Positions 34,975-43,674 of a stretch of 64,000 bases of DNA are shown piece after piece. This stretch comes from Nocardiaceae bacterium. GTDB taxonomy: Bacteria > Actinomycetota > Actinomycetes > Mycobacteriales > Mycobacteriaceae. Position 1 is the first letter of the stretch, and each line of letters starts with the position of its first letter. The translations under genes and the position numbers were made by a program. The stretch lies in contig JAJFUQ010000275.1 of the NCBI GenBank assembly GCA_021372355.1, forward strand, positions 1-64,000, given 5' to 3'. Under the pieces are notes generated by a model, which did no database searches, was not told the origin of the DNA, and worked only from the letters and a program-made list of their open reading frames with translations.

Positions 34975-35811
34975 ATGTCTAGTTTGACGGTCCTCAAGAA
35001 GAGCGACAGCTTGCAGGGTGCAAGCGCGGGAGCCGAAACGAACCGGCCTCGATACTCACTGGTGGTGTCCTCCGACAGGGCCCACCGTCTGGCAGCTCAG
35101 CGACTGCGTTTCGACGTGTTCGCTGCCGAACCAGGCTTTGCCATTCCCTCGAACCCGGACGGCCTCGACGCCGACCGCTTCGACGAATACTGCGACCACT
35201 TGCTGGTGCGCGACGACCTCACGGATACGTTCGTGGGCTGCTACCGCATGCTCCCGCCGGACGCCGCGATCACCACCGGCGGCTACTACACCGCCACCGA
35301 ATTCGACATCGATGCCCTTGACCCGCACGGCAACCGCGTGGTCGAGATGGGTCGCGCATGCGTGCGGACCGAGCACCGCAACGGCACGGTCCTGACGATG
35401 ATGTGGGCGGGAATCCTGCAGTACATGCAGCTCACCGGGTACCAGACCATCATGGGCTGCGTCTCGGTGCCGATGCAGGACACTCCGGAGGACCAGCCGG
35501 GCGTCAACGTCCGGGGCGTCCGCGACTTCGTCTTGACCAAGCATGCAAACGACCCCGCGAAGCGCGTGCGCCCGTACAACCCGGTGGTCGTCGACGGGCG
35601 CAAGCTCGACGACCTCCCGGCGCCCGCTCGCCCGGCACTTCCGCCACTCATGCAGGGCTACCTGCGACTCAACGCCCAGATCTGCGGTGAGCCTTCGCAT
35701 GACCCGGACTTCGGAGTCGCCGACTTCGTCACGACGCTCCAGATGGACCAGGTAAACGTTCGCTACCTTGACCGCCTGTCGCGGGCGATCTCCTCGCTGG
35801 AAGCGAGATAG
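34975..35811 (+). CDS. GNAT-like N-acyltransferase (Rv3027c-like, OlsB-related)
   Basis: 278 aa. The sequence matches the ornithine-acyl-ACP N-acyltransferase/hemolysin-like acyltransferase family: RLRFDVFAAEPG, FDEYCDHLLVRDD, VGCYRMLPPD and VEMGRACVRTEHRNG in order. An alternative ATG lies 7 nt upstream in another frame. It is followed after 2 nt by a PlsC-type acyltransferase, the same pair (OlsB + OlsA) that makes ornithine lipids in many bacteria; production here is inferred. Another product, such as an N-acyl amino acid, cannot be excluded. Confidence 0.8.
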   Translation: MSSLTVLKKSDSLQGASAGAETNRPRYSLVVSSDRAHRLAAQRLRFDVFAAEPGFAIPSNPDGLDADRFDEYCDHLLVRDDLTDTFVGCYRMLPPDAAITTGGYYTATEFDIDALDPHGNRVVEMGRACVRTEHRNGTVLTMMWAGILQYMQLTGYQTIMGCVSVPMQDTPEDQPGVNVRGVRDFVLTKHANDPAKRVRPYNPVVVDGRKLDDLPAPARPALPPLMQGYLRLNAQICGEPSHDPDFGVADFVTTLQMDQVNVRYLDRLSRAISSLEAR

Positions 35812-35813
35812 CC

Positions 35814-36677
35814 ATGACTGCCAATCACGCTTGGATGCCCCTGAGCCCGTGCGTCGACGGCTGCATCGACACGGCCCCGATGACCGTCGGGCGAGTCGAA
35901 GTGGCGGCGCGGATGGCACGACTGCTCGGCATCATGTCCACCTTCGGCCCGGTTCACACTCTGGCACCGCAGGCGTGGCAGCCCGCGATCGTTCGGGCGT
36001 ACTCGCGGTCGATGCTCCGCAATCTCGGGGTCGAGATCGAGGTCGTCGATCGGCGCCGGGCCGGCGAGTCCGCCCAGCGCGGCAAGCTCGTCATCGCATC
36101 GCACATCAGCTGGATCGATGGCCTGGCAGTCTCGGCGGTGGAGCCCAGCACGTTCGTCGGCAAGGCGGACATCACCGACGCCCAACCTCTCAAGCAGGTC
36201 GCGAAGTGGATGAAGCTCATCCCGATCCGTCGGGAGAGCCTCACCGGTCTTCGTGCGGTGATCGATGAGGTGCGAACGCGCCTCGAGTACGGCGAGACCG
36301 TCACGATGTTCCCGGAGGGAACGACGTGGTGCGGACGTGGCAGCGGTACCTTCCGGCCCGCGATCTTCCAGGCCGCCGTCGAAGCGGGTGCACCGGTTCA
36401 GCCCATTCGGATCGAGTACTTCAATCCGGATGGAACCACCTGCACGACCCCCGGATTCGTCGGAGATGACACCATCGCGACCTCGGTTCAGCGGTTGATC
36501 GCAGCGGATGGAATCCGGGCGCGGGTGACGCTCCTGCCGCTCGAGAAGCCCGGTCCCGACCGCCGTGAGCTCGCGACGCGATGTGCACTGCGAGTGCAGG
36601 GCACCGCCGAGTTCGACTTCGCCGCCCACGGGGTTCTCGAGGGCTCGAGGAACACCACGAAAATGGTCCCGGCTTAA
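35814..36677 (+). CDS. PlsC-type acyltransferase (Rv3026c-like, OlsA-related)
   Basis: 287 aa. LPLAT motifs: SHISWID (HX4D catalytic His/Asp), GKADITD, and FPEGTTWCGRG (EGT block binding the phosphate or carboxylate), then PVQPIRIEY. Transfers a fatty acid to a lyso-lipid at the membrane face. It follows the N-acyltransferase with a 2-nt gap, so the two act in sequence: N-acylation, then O-acylation, the OlsB-OlsA order. In M. tuberculosis the same gene pair is conserved. Confidence 0.88.
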   Translation: MTANHAWMPLSPCVDGCIDTAPMTVGRVEVAARMARLLGIMSTFGPVHTLAPQAWQPAIVRAYSRSMLRNLGVEIEVVDRRRAGESAQRGKLVIASHISWIDGLAVSAVEPSTFVGKADITDAQPLKQVAKWMKLIPIRRESLTGLRAVIDEVRTRLEYGETVTMFPEGTTWCGRGSGTFRPAIFQAAVEAGAPVQPIRIEYFNPDGTTCTTPGFVGDDTIATSVQRLIAADGIRARVTLLPLEKPGPDRRELATRCALRVQGTAEFDFAAHGVLEGSRNTTKMVPA

Positions 36678-36700
36678 GTTGGCAGTACTCTGGTAGGGCT

Positions 36701-37885
36701 ATGACGGTCTACCTCGATCACGCCGCCACCACTGCGATGGTGCCCGCGGCAATCGAGGCGATGAATTCGATCTTCCTTCAGGTCGGAAACCCTTCGTCCC
36801 TACATGCTTCGGGTCGTGTGGCCCGGCGCACGATCGAAGAGTCCCGCGAGTCGATCGCCGAGTGTGTCGGCGCGCGGCCGTCGGAGATCCTGTTCACCTC
36901 CGGCGGCACGGAGAGCGACAATCTCGCGGTCAAGGGCATCTTCTGGGCTCGCCGTGAAGTGGACCCGCGCCGTACGCGGATCATCGCGAGTTCGGTCGAG
37001 CATCACGCGGTGCTCGACGCCGTGCAATGGCTCGAAAAGCGCGAGGGCGCAGCCGTCACGTGGCTTCCGGTCGACAGCACCGGAGCGGTGTCGGTCGCAG
37101 ACTTCCGCGCCGCGCTCGATCAATTCGGCGACGAGGTCGCTCTGGCCACGGTCATGTGGGCGAACAACGAAGTCGGCACCCTCATGCCGATCACCGAGCT
37201 TGCCGCAGTCGCGGCCGGGTATCGCGTTCCGCTGCACAGCGATGCGGTGCAGGCCGTGGGTGCGGTTCCGGTCGACTTCGCGTCGTCTGGTGTGTCGGCG
37301 CTCAGCTTCTCGGCGCACAAGTTCGGCGGACCGCGCGGCACCGGTGCGTTGTTGCTCGGCCGTGAGGTTGGTGCCGTACCGCTGGTGCATGGCGGCGGCC
37401 ATGAGCGCGACCTGCGCGGTGGCACGCTCGACACGGCTTCCATCGCGGGTATGGCGGCAGCCCTTCGCGAGATGACTGCCGATCTCGGCACCCGCTCAGC
37501 GGAGCTTTCGGCGCTCCGCGACTACTTGATCGCCGAGGTCCAGAGGGTGGTTCCCGACGCGATCCGGAACGGACCGGACCGCGAAAGACTGCCGGGAAAT
37601 GTGCACTTCACCTTTCCGGGTTGCGAAGGCGAATCGATGCTCATGCTGCTAGACGCTGCGGGCATCGAATGCTCGACGGGTTCGGCGTGCACGTCGGGCG
37701 TCGCAACGCCGAGTCACGTGCTCATGGCGATGGGAATGGGACGGGCCGCGGCTCGAGGATCGCTTCGATTCTCGCTGGGGCACACGTCCACGAAAGAAGA
37801 CGTTGATGTGCTCGTTTCGGCCTTGCCGGCCGTTGTCGAGCGGGCGAAGGCCGCGGGCCTGATGAGTGTGGGGGGACTGCGTTAG
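36701..37885 (+). CDS. iscS: Cysteine desulfurase, IscS/NifS-like
   Basis: 394 aa from the ATG at 36701. PLP enzyme releasing sulfur from cysteine as a protein persulfide. PLP Lys207 is in SAHKFGGPRGTG; SGGTESDNLA and the Asp-Gln pair DAVQAVG also bind PLP; catalytic Cys330 is in CSTGSACTSG. It is followed without any gap by mnmA, which needs this sulfur for 2-thiouridine, so it most likely supplies tRNA thiolation (and possibly Fe-S assembly). Similar pairing exists in M. tuberculosis (Rv3025c-Rv3024c). Confidence 0.95.
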   Translation: MTVYLDHAATTAMVPAAIEAMNSIFLQVGNPSSLHASGRVARRTIEESRESIAECVGARPSEILFTSGGTESDNLAVKGIFWARREVDPRRTRIIASSVEHHAVLDAVQWLEKREGAAVTWLPVDSTGAVSVADFRAALDQFGDEVALATVMWANNEVGTLMPITELAAVAAGYRVPLHSDAVQAVGAVPVDFASSGVSALSFSAHKFGGPRGTGALLLGREVGAVPLVHGGGHERDLRGGTLDTASIAGMAAALREMTADLGTRSAELSALRDYLIAEVQRVVPDAIRNGPDRERLPGNVHFTFPGCEGESMLMLLDAAGIECSTGSACTSGVATPSHVLMAMGMGRAAARGSLRFSLGHTSTKEDVDVLVSALPAVVERAKAAGLMSVGGLR

Positions 37886-38965
37886 ATGCGGGTTTTGGCT
37901 GCGATGAGTGGTGGAGTCGACTCGGCGGTGGCGGCCGCGCGAGCGGTCGACGCTGGTCATGACGTCGTCGGCGTGCACCTGGCGTTGTCGACGGCGCCGG
38001 GCGCGCTCCGGACCGGATCGCGGGGCTGCTGCTCCCGCGAGGATGCCGGCGATGCCCAGCGGGCGGCGGATGTCCTCGGCATCCCCTTCTATGTGTGGGA
38101 CTTCGCGGATCGCTTCAAGGAAGACGTCATCGACGACTTCGTGGCGGCTTACGCCGCGGGCGAGACGCCGAATCCGTGCTTACGCTGCAACGAGAAGATC
38201 AAGTTCTCGGCGCTCGCAGAACGTGCGCAAGCGCTCGGCTTCGACGCGGTTGTCACCGGTCACTACGCGCGGTTGTCCGATGGCGTCCTGCGTCGGGCGG
38301 TCGACGCCGACAAGGATCAGTCGTACGTACTCGCGGTGCTCAACGCCGCGCAGCTTCAGCGTGCGATGTTCCCGGTCGGCGACACCCCGAAGCCGGAGAT
38401 TCGCGCCGAAGCCGCAGCTCGTGGCCTCGCGGTGGCGAACAAGCCGGACAGCCACGACATCTGCTTCATTCCGTCGGGCGATACGCAGGCGTTCCTGGGC
38501 GCACGGATCGGCGTGCGGAGCGGCAATGTCGTCGACGCCGAATCGGGTGCGGTTCTCGCGCAGCACAAGGGTGTGCACGAGTTCACGGTCGGGCAGCGCA
38601 AGGGATTGGGAATCGCCGGTCCGGGTGCCGATGGACGTCCGCGCTACGTGACCGGAATCGACGCCGAGTCGGGCACTGTCACGGTCGGATCGGTCGAGCA
38701 GTTGGCCGTCACGACGATCGAGGCGAGCCGGGCGATCTGGACTTCGGGCCAGGTGCCGGATTCGCCTGTCGAGTGCGTTGTGCAGGTTCGCGCCCACGGT
38801 GGCACGGCCCCAGCCGTCGCGGAGGCGGTCGGAACCGGGATGCGCATTTCGCTGCGTGAGCCGTTGACCGGCGTGGCCAAGGGGCAGGCTGCGGTTCTCT
38901 ATGTTCCGGACTCCGAGGGGGACCGGGTCATCGGCAGCGGGACGATCTCTGGAACCCATCGGTGA
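37886..38965 (+). CDS. mnmA: tRNA-specific 2-thiouridylase
   Basis: 359 aa, starting 1 nt after the desulfurase stop. Adenylates and thiolates U34 of tRNA-Lys/Glu/Gln. PP-loop SGGVDS at residues 8-13, nucleophile Cys101 in NPCLRCNEKIKF, persulfide Cys193 in SHDICFIPSGD, and GHYAR for tRNA contact. Length fits MnmA. The downstream gene overlaps by 4 nt (GTGA), continuing the operon. Confidence 0.96.
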   Translation: MRVLAAMSGGVDSAVAAARAVDAGHDVVGVHLALSTAPGALRTGSRGCCSREDAGDAQRAADVLGIPFYVWDFADRFKEDVIDDFVAAYAAGETPNPCLRCNEKIKFSALAERAQALGFDAVVTGHYARLSDGVLRRAVDADKDQSYVLAVLNAAQLQRAMFPVGDTPKPEIRAEAAARGLAVANKPDSHDICFIPSGDTQAFLGARIGVRSGNVVDAESGAVLAQHKGVHEFTVGQRKGLGIAGPGADGRPRYVTGIDAESGTVTVGSVEQLAVTTIEASRAIWTSGQVPDSPVECVVQVRAHGGTAPAVAEAVGTGMRISLREPLTGVAKGQAAVLYVPDSEGDRVIGSGTISGTHR

Positions 38966-39948
38966 CACTCACGACCGGTATCGGGTCGTGGCCCGGCCGC
39001 GACCCGCGTGAGGCGGCGTCGATCGTCGTTGGTGAATTGACGATTCCGCACGTGGTCGAATTGCCGGCTCGCGGTCTCGGCGCGGACATGATCGGTCGCG
39101 CGAGTGCGATCCTCACCGATCTTCATTTCGACATCTCGGCTCGGTCGTATCGGCTGGCCGTTCGTCCGGGTGCCGTCGCCAAGGTTGCGCGCGATCGGCT
39201 CCGCGAAGACCTCGATGCACTCGAGGAAGCGTGGGAGACCTCGCGTTGTCTGGCTCCGGTCGTCAAAGTGCAGGCGGCGGGCCCCTGGACGCTTGCAGCC
39301 TCGGTCGAGTTGGCGAACGGGCACCGCGCGATGACCGACCCGGGTGCGGTGCGGGATATCGCGGACTCGCTCGCCGATGGGTTGCGCGAGCACGCCGCGG
39401 AGGTCGCGAAGCGCCTGAACACCAAGGTCATCGTGCAGATCGACGAGCCGGAGCTGCCTGCCGTCCTCGCCGGGACCTTGCGAGCCGCTTCCGCTTTGAA
39501 CATCGTGCGTGCGGTTCCTGAGCCGGAGGCGTTGAAGGTTCTGGAGAGCGTCATCGAAGGGGTCGGGCTGCCGACGACGATTCACTGCTGTGCCGATCAT
39601 GCGCCGCTCGGACTCTTCCGGAAGTCGAGCGCGGCTGCCGTCGCGCTAGATGTCTCGAAGTTGAAGACGGCCGACCTCGACCACCTGGGGGAGATCCTCG
39701 ACGCCGGCAAGAACCTGTGGCTCGGGCTGGTTCCGACCGCGGCGGAACCGCAATTCAACTTCAAGAGTGCCGCCGAGCCCGCGACCAGGCTGTTCGACCG
39801 ACTCGGGTTCCCGAAGACGATGCTTGACGACCGCGTCGTCGTGACGCCGGCATGCGGCCTCGGCGGGTCATCGATCGAGTGGGCGCGCCGCGCACTCCGG
39901 GTGTGTACGGACGTCGCGAAGTCGTTCTCCGAGACCGAGGAAGCCTAG
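38962..39948 (+). CDS. Cobalamin-independent methionine synthase-like protein (Rv3015c-like)
   Basis: 328 aa, about the size of the MetE C-terminal domain only. GTG start overlapping mnmA by 4 nt. Zinc-site residues are visible as HCCADHAPL (His and Cys) and TPACGLGG (Cys). The N-terminal half of MetE is absent, as in archaeal-type core MetE, so the methyl donor may be a corrinoid or other carrier rather than folate. The gene order (desulfurase, mnmA, MetE-like, ligA) is conserved in Mycobacteriales. Confidence 0.85.
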   Translation: MTLTTGIGSWPGRDPREAASIVVGELTIPHVVELPARGLGADMIGRASAILTDLHFDISARSYRLAVRPGAVAKVARDRLREDLDALEEAWETSRCLAPVVKVQAAGPWTLAASVELANGHRAMTDPGAVRDIADSLADGLREHAAEVAKRLNTKVIVQIDEPELPAVLAGTLRAASALNIVRAVPEPEALKVLESVIEGVGLPTTIHCCADHAPLGLFRKSSAAAVALDVSKLKTADLDHLGEILDAGKNLWLGLVPTAAEPQFNFKSAAEPATRLFDRLGFPKTMLDDRVVVTPACGLGGSSIEWARRALRVCTDVAKSFSETEEA

Positions 39949-40012
39949 GCCTGCAAACAGATAAGCGAACCGGGCCCGCTCCTCCAGCCAGTCGACTCGG
40001 GATGCCTGAGGC

Positions 40013-40243
40013 CTAGTAGGAGCCGAAACTCCAGTATCCGGAGGTGAAGCCAGTGCCCCAAACGTTGCCATAATTGCCGTTAATGTTCGTAAAGCAGAAG
40101 CTGTCGGTGCACCAGATCAACGTGCCGTGCGGCGCGTAGCTCGGGTCTGCGGAAGCGACGGCCGGGGAACCCAGGGTCAGGCCGATACCGCAGAGGCATG
40201 CCGCGGCCGGCCGACGGACGCTGAGGGATTTGAGAATTGCCAT
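40013..40243 (-). CDS. Small secreted protein of unknown function
   Basis: 76 aa from the ATG at 40243. Signal peptide with a positively charged start (MAILKSLSVRRP) and cleavage after AVASA, leaving about 40 residues: Trp-Cys near the middle (LIWCTDSFCF), two Cys likely to form a disulfide, and a Gly/Asn/Tyr/Trp-rich tail (GNVWGTGFTSGYWSFGSY). Composition resembles small mycobacterial exported peptides, but I do not recognise the family. No operon partner. Confidence 0.65.
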   Translation of the reverse strand: MAILKSLSVRRPAAACLCGIGLTLGSPAVASADPSYAPHGTLIWCTDSFCFTNINGNYGNVWGTGFTSGYWSFGSY

Positions 40244-40339
40244 CGCCGTGACTCCTCGCGCTGACAAAGTGGACGTTCAATACCCACTCTTCTCGCTTTC
40301 AGCGCTGATTGGCAATGCTCAAAACACCGGCAAGAGAAA

Positions 40340-40720
40340 CTATTTGCCCAGTTCGAATCCAAACATGGACGCGGCTTCGCGCGCGCTCGGTTCACCCGAG
40401 TCGGGGTTTGCGCCCGCCGCGAGAAGCGCGTCGACGACCGCCCGGGCACGCTTGAAGACCGCTCCGGCCAGCGGTGTCTGTCCGTGGTCGTTGGCGAGAT
40501 TCGGGTTCGCCCCGAGCTCCAGGAGGCCGGTCACCAGATCGGTGTGGGCGTGGTAGGCAGCGAGCATCAGAAAACTGTTTCCGTTGACGTCGAGTAGGTT
40601 CACCGGCACACCCGCGCGGATGTGGTCGAGGAGGTCGATCTTGCCCTCGCGGGCGAGATCGAACAGCGCCTCGGCCAGTTCGAGGATGGCATCGGGTACG
40701 GGTACTCCCTCATCGCTCAT
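40340..40720 (-). CDS. Ankyrin-repeat protein
   Basis: 126 aa. Three ankyrin repeats are visible: DVNGNSFLMLAAYHAHTDLV, NLANDHGQTPLAGAVFKRAR and a degenerate third (PDSGEPSAREAASM), after an N-terminal capping helix. Cytoplasmic. Ankyrin proteins bind partner proteins; none is adjacent. Short actinobacterial members of this kind are common next to catalase or other genes, here beside ligA on the opposite strand. Confidence 0.85.
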   Translation of the reverse strand: MSDEGVPVPDAILELAEALFDLAREGKIDLLDHIRAGVPVNLLDVNGNSFLMLAAYHAHTDLVTGLLELGANPNLANDHGQTPLAGAVFKRARAVVDALLAAGANPDSGEPSAREAASMFGFELGK

Positions 40721-40770
40721 GCCTTTGAGACTAACTGTGTTGTCAGCCCCCTGGACTAAGGTTCAAAACC

Positions 40771-42852
40771 GTGACCGACACTGAATCTGGACAGCAGCAG
40801 GGTGCGTCGCCCGAGGTCCGTCAGCGCTGGCAGGAACTCGCCGAACAGGTTCGCGACCACCAGTTCCGGTACTACGTCAAAGACGCGCCGATCATCTCCG
40901 ACGGTGAGTTCGACGCGCTTTTCAACGAGCTGAAGGCCATCGAGGAAGCGCACCCGGATCTGCGCACGCCCGACTCGCACACGCAGATCGTCGGCGGCGG
41001 ATTCGCGAGTGACTTCACCGCGGTCGACCATCTCGAACGCATGCTCAGTCTCGACAATGCCTTCAGTGAAGACGAGCTGCGCGCGTGGGCCCGCCGAGTT
41101 GAGTCGGAAGTGGGTTCTGACCTGCACTATCTGTGCGAGGTGAAGATCGACGGGCTAGCGCTCAACCTCGTCTACGAAAACGGTCGCCTGGTTCGCGCCG
41201 CCACGCGAGGGGATGGGCGGACCGGCGAAGACGTCACCCTCAACGCGCGCACGATCACCGACATCCCCGAAGTTCTGACGGGGACTGATCAGTACCCGGT
41301 TCCGGAGTTGCTCGAAGTACGTGGCGAAGTGTTCTTCCGCGTCAGCGACTTCGAGGCGCTGAACGCGGCGATTGTCGCGGAAGGCAAAGCGCCCTACGCG
41401 AATCCACGCAACACCGCGGCGGGCTCGCTGCGACAGAAGGATCCGTCGGTCACCGCGCGCCGGAATCTGCGCATGTTCTGTCATGGTCTCGGCCGCAGTG
41501 TCGGCTTCACGCCGACGTCGCAGTACGACGCATACGAAGCGCTGGCGGCCTGGGGCCTGCCGGTCTCGCCGTACACCAAGCGGGTTCAGGGCGTCGATGC
41601 CGTCCTCGAGCGGATGCAGTACTGGGCTGAACACCGGCACTCGATCGAGCACGAACTCGACGGACTCGTCGTCAAGGTCGACGAAGTCGCTCTGCAGCGG
41701 CGCCTCGGCTCGACGTCTCGGGCTCCCCGGTGGGCGATTGCGTTCAAATACCCGCCGGAGGAGGTCACCACGAAGCTCCTCGACATCAAGGTCAATGTCG
41801 GGCGCACCGGACGCGTGACCCCATTTGCGTACATGGAGCCGGTGCTCGTGGCCGGATCGACGGTGTCCTACGCGACGCTCCACAACGCGTCCGAGGTCAA
41901 GCGCAAGGGTGTTCTCATCGGCGACACAGTCGTTCTGCGCAAGGCGGGAGACGTGATCCCGGAAGTGTTGGGCCCGGTCGCCGACGCTCGCACCGGCGAC
42001 GAACGCGAGTTCGTCATGCCGACGAATTGCCCGGAATGCGGTTCCGAACTGGCGCCGGAAAAAGAGGGCGATGCCGATATCCGGTGCCCCAATCAGCGCA
42101 GCTGCCCAGCGCAGATGCGGGAGCGGTTGTTCCACCTCGCAGGCCGCGGAGCCTTCGACATCGAGGTTCTCGGCTACGAAGCCGCGGTCGATCTGCTGAA
42201 GTCCGGGGTTCTCAGCGACGAAGGCGACCTGTTTTCGCTCACCGAGGAAGACCTGCTCAAGACGACGCTCTTCGTCAAGAAGGAGGGCGGTCTGTCTGCC
42301 AACGGCAGGCGTCTCCTCGACAACCTCGAGGCCGCGAAGGACCGTCCGCTATGGCGCGTCCTCGTGGCGTTGTCGATCCGGCACGTCGGGCCGACTGCGG
42401 CGCGCGCTTTGGCGACGGAATTCGGGGACCTCGAGGTCATTCGGAATGCCTCGGCTGAGCAGCTCGGCGCGGTGGAGGGTGTCGGCGGAACGATCGCCGC
42501 GGCGGTGGCGGAGTGGTTCACCGTCGATTGGCATCGGGACATCGTCGACAAGTGGATCGCCGCGGGCGTCCGAACGCGCGACGAGCGTGACGAGACGATC
42601 GAGCGCAATCTGGAGGGCTTGTCGATCGTCGTGACGGGATCGTTGGCGGGCTTTTCGCGGGACCAGGCGAAGGAAGCCATCATCACGCGCGGCGGAAAAG
42701 CCGCGAGTTCGGTGTCGAAGAAGACGGCTTTCGTGGTCATCGGAGATGCGCCGGGCTCGAAGGCGGACAAGGCGGAAGAGCTCGGGGTCCCGATCCTCGA
42801 CGAGGACGGGTTCCGCAAGCTTCTCGCTGAGGGTCCGGCCGCGGTTAGTTGA
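40771..42852 (+). CDS. ligA: NAD-dependent DNA ligase
   Basis: 693 aa, GTG start. Seals nicks in replication and repair using NAD+. Adenylation Lys125 in CEVKIDGLALNL; earlier NAD-binding Ia region RYYVKDAPIISDGEFD; OB fold with KYPPEEVTT; Zn finger NCPECGSEL with RCPNQRSCPAQ; helix-hairpin-helix region VEGVGGTIAAAV; C-terminal BRCT domain from LEGLSIVVTGSLAGFSRD. Full length with all domains. Confidence 0.98.
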   Translation: MTDTESGQQQGASPEVRQRWQELAEQVRDHQFRYYVKDAPIISDGEFDALFNELKAIEEAHPDLRTPDSHTQIVGGGFASDFTAVDHLERMLSLDNAFSEDELRAWARRVESEVGSDLHYLCEVKIDGLALNLVYENGRLVRAATRGDGRTGEDVTLNARTITDIPEVLTGTDQYPVPELLEVRGEVFFRVSDFEALNAAIVAEGKAPYANPRNTAAGSLRQKDPSVTARRNLRMFCHGLGRSVGFTPTSQYDAYEALAAWGLPVSPYTKRVQGVDAVLERMQYWAEHRHSIEHELDGLVVKVDEVALQRRLGSTSRAPRWAIAFKYPPEEVTTKLLDIKVNVGRTGRVTPFAYMEPVLVAGSTVSYATLHNASEVKRKGVLIGDTVVLRKAGDVIPEVLGPVADARTGDEREFVMPTNCPECGSELAPEKEGDADIRCPNQRSCPAQMRERLFHLAGRGAFDIEVLGYEAAVDLLKSGVLSDEGDLFSLTEEDLLKTTLFVKKEGGLSANGRRLLDNLEAAKDRPLWRVLVALSIRHVGPTAARALATEFGDLEVIRNASAEQLGAVEGVGGTIAAAVAEWFTVDWHRDIVDKWIAAGVRTRDERDETIERNLEGLSIVVTGSLAGFSRDQAKEAIITRGGKAASSVSKKTAFVVIGDAPGSKADKAEELGVPILDEDGFRKLLAEGPAAVS

Positions 42853-43014
42853 GCCTTCAACGGTGTGACCACAGCGTTCGCGCCGGCTTTATGATCGAGT
42901 TGGCTGGGCAGCAGTGCCGTCGCCGATCCAGAGCAACCACGTGTGCTGCACGAACCTCGCGCGTCGAGGGTCTACATTTTGCGCAGCACCGCAATGGCGT
43001 TGGAGGTGAGAATC

Positions 43015-43674
43015 ATGTCGATATCCGAGACGACTGTTCTCGTCGCGGCGCCTCCGGAAGCCGTGTGGGATTTCATCGGCAACGCCGACAACTGGCCTGT
43101 TTTCGCGCCGGGCATCGAGAAGGCGATTCAGGTCAAGGGCGACTCTTTCCAGACCGGAGCCCTCATCGAGATCCACGGTCATCTGCTGATGGCTCCAGTC
43201 AGTTTCACCGTCGAAGCGATCGCTGCCGAGCGGCCGACCGTGGCGAGCATCCGATCGACGGTGGGTACGTTCCAGTTCACTGCGACCTGCACGATCGTCG
43301 TGACGCACTACGGTTCCGCGACGACGATGCGCGTCGAGATCGAACCCGAGTTCGGTGGGCTTTTCGCCGGCCTCGCGGACGCGGTGAGTGCGCTGGCCTA
43401 TCGCACACTTCTTCAGTCGAAGATGCTCACGGTCGCTGATGTGATCGACGGCGGCAGTCGGTCCACCCTGACGAAGTTGCAGCGCAAGGTCTTGCGGCTG
43501 CTTCAGCACGGGTGCTCGGACCGAGAGATCGCCGACCAGTTGAACTTGAGTCCGCGTGTCGTCGGACAGCACGTCGACTCGATTTTGAACGCCTTCAAGA
43601 TCTCCGCGCGGGAGGCGTTAGCCCAGCACGGTCCCGATGATCCCGGCAAGATAGCCGAGTCGAGCGACCTCTGA
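43015..43674 (+). CDS. SRPBCC (polyketide-cyclase-like) domain fused to LuxR-type DNA-binding domain
   Basis: 219 aa; ATG at 43015 is fixed by a perfect ggaggtga at 43001-43008. Residues 1-145 are an SRPBCC/START-like fold: SETTVLVAAPPEAVWDFIGN, NWPVFAPGIEKA, and a long C-terminal helix (GLFAGLADAVSALAYRTLL). Residues 155-205 are a GerE/LuxR helix-turn-helix: LTKLQRKVLRLLQHGCSDRE then IADQLNLSPRVVGQHVDSIL. A single-chain regulator in which a hydrophobic ligand held by the SRPBCC cavity controls DNA binding is the simplest reading; ligand and targets are unknown. Its 3' end overlaps the convergent ACT gene by 57 nt. Confidence 0.8.
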   Translation: MSISETTVLVAAPPEAVWDFIGNADNWPVFAPGIEKAIQVKGDSFQTGALIEIHGHLLMAPVSFTVEAIAAERPTVASIRSTVGTFQFTATCTIVVTHYGSATTMRVEIEPEFGGLFAGLADAVSALAYRTLLQSKMLTVADVIDGGSRSTLTKLQRKVLRLLQHGCSDREIADQLNLSPRVVGQHVDSILNAFKISAREALAQHGPDDPGKIAESSDL

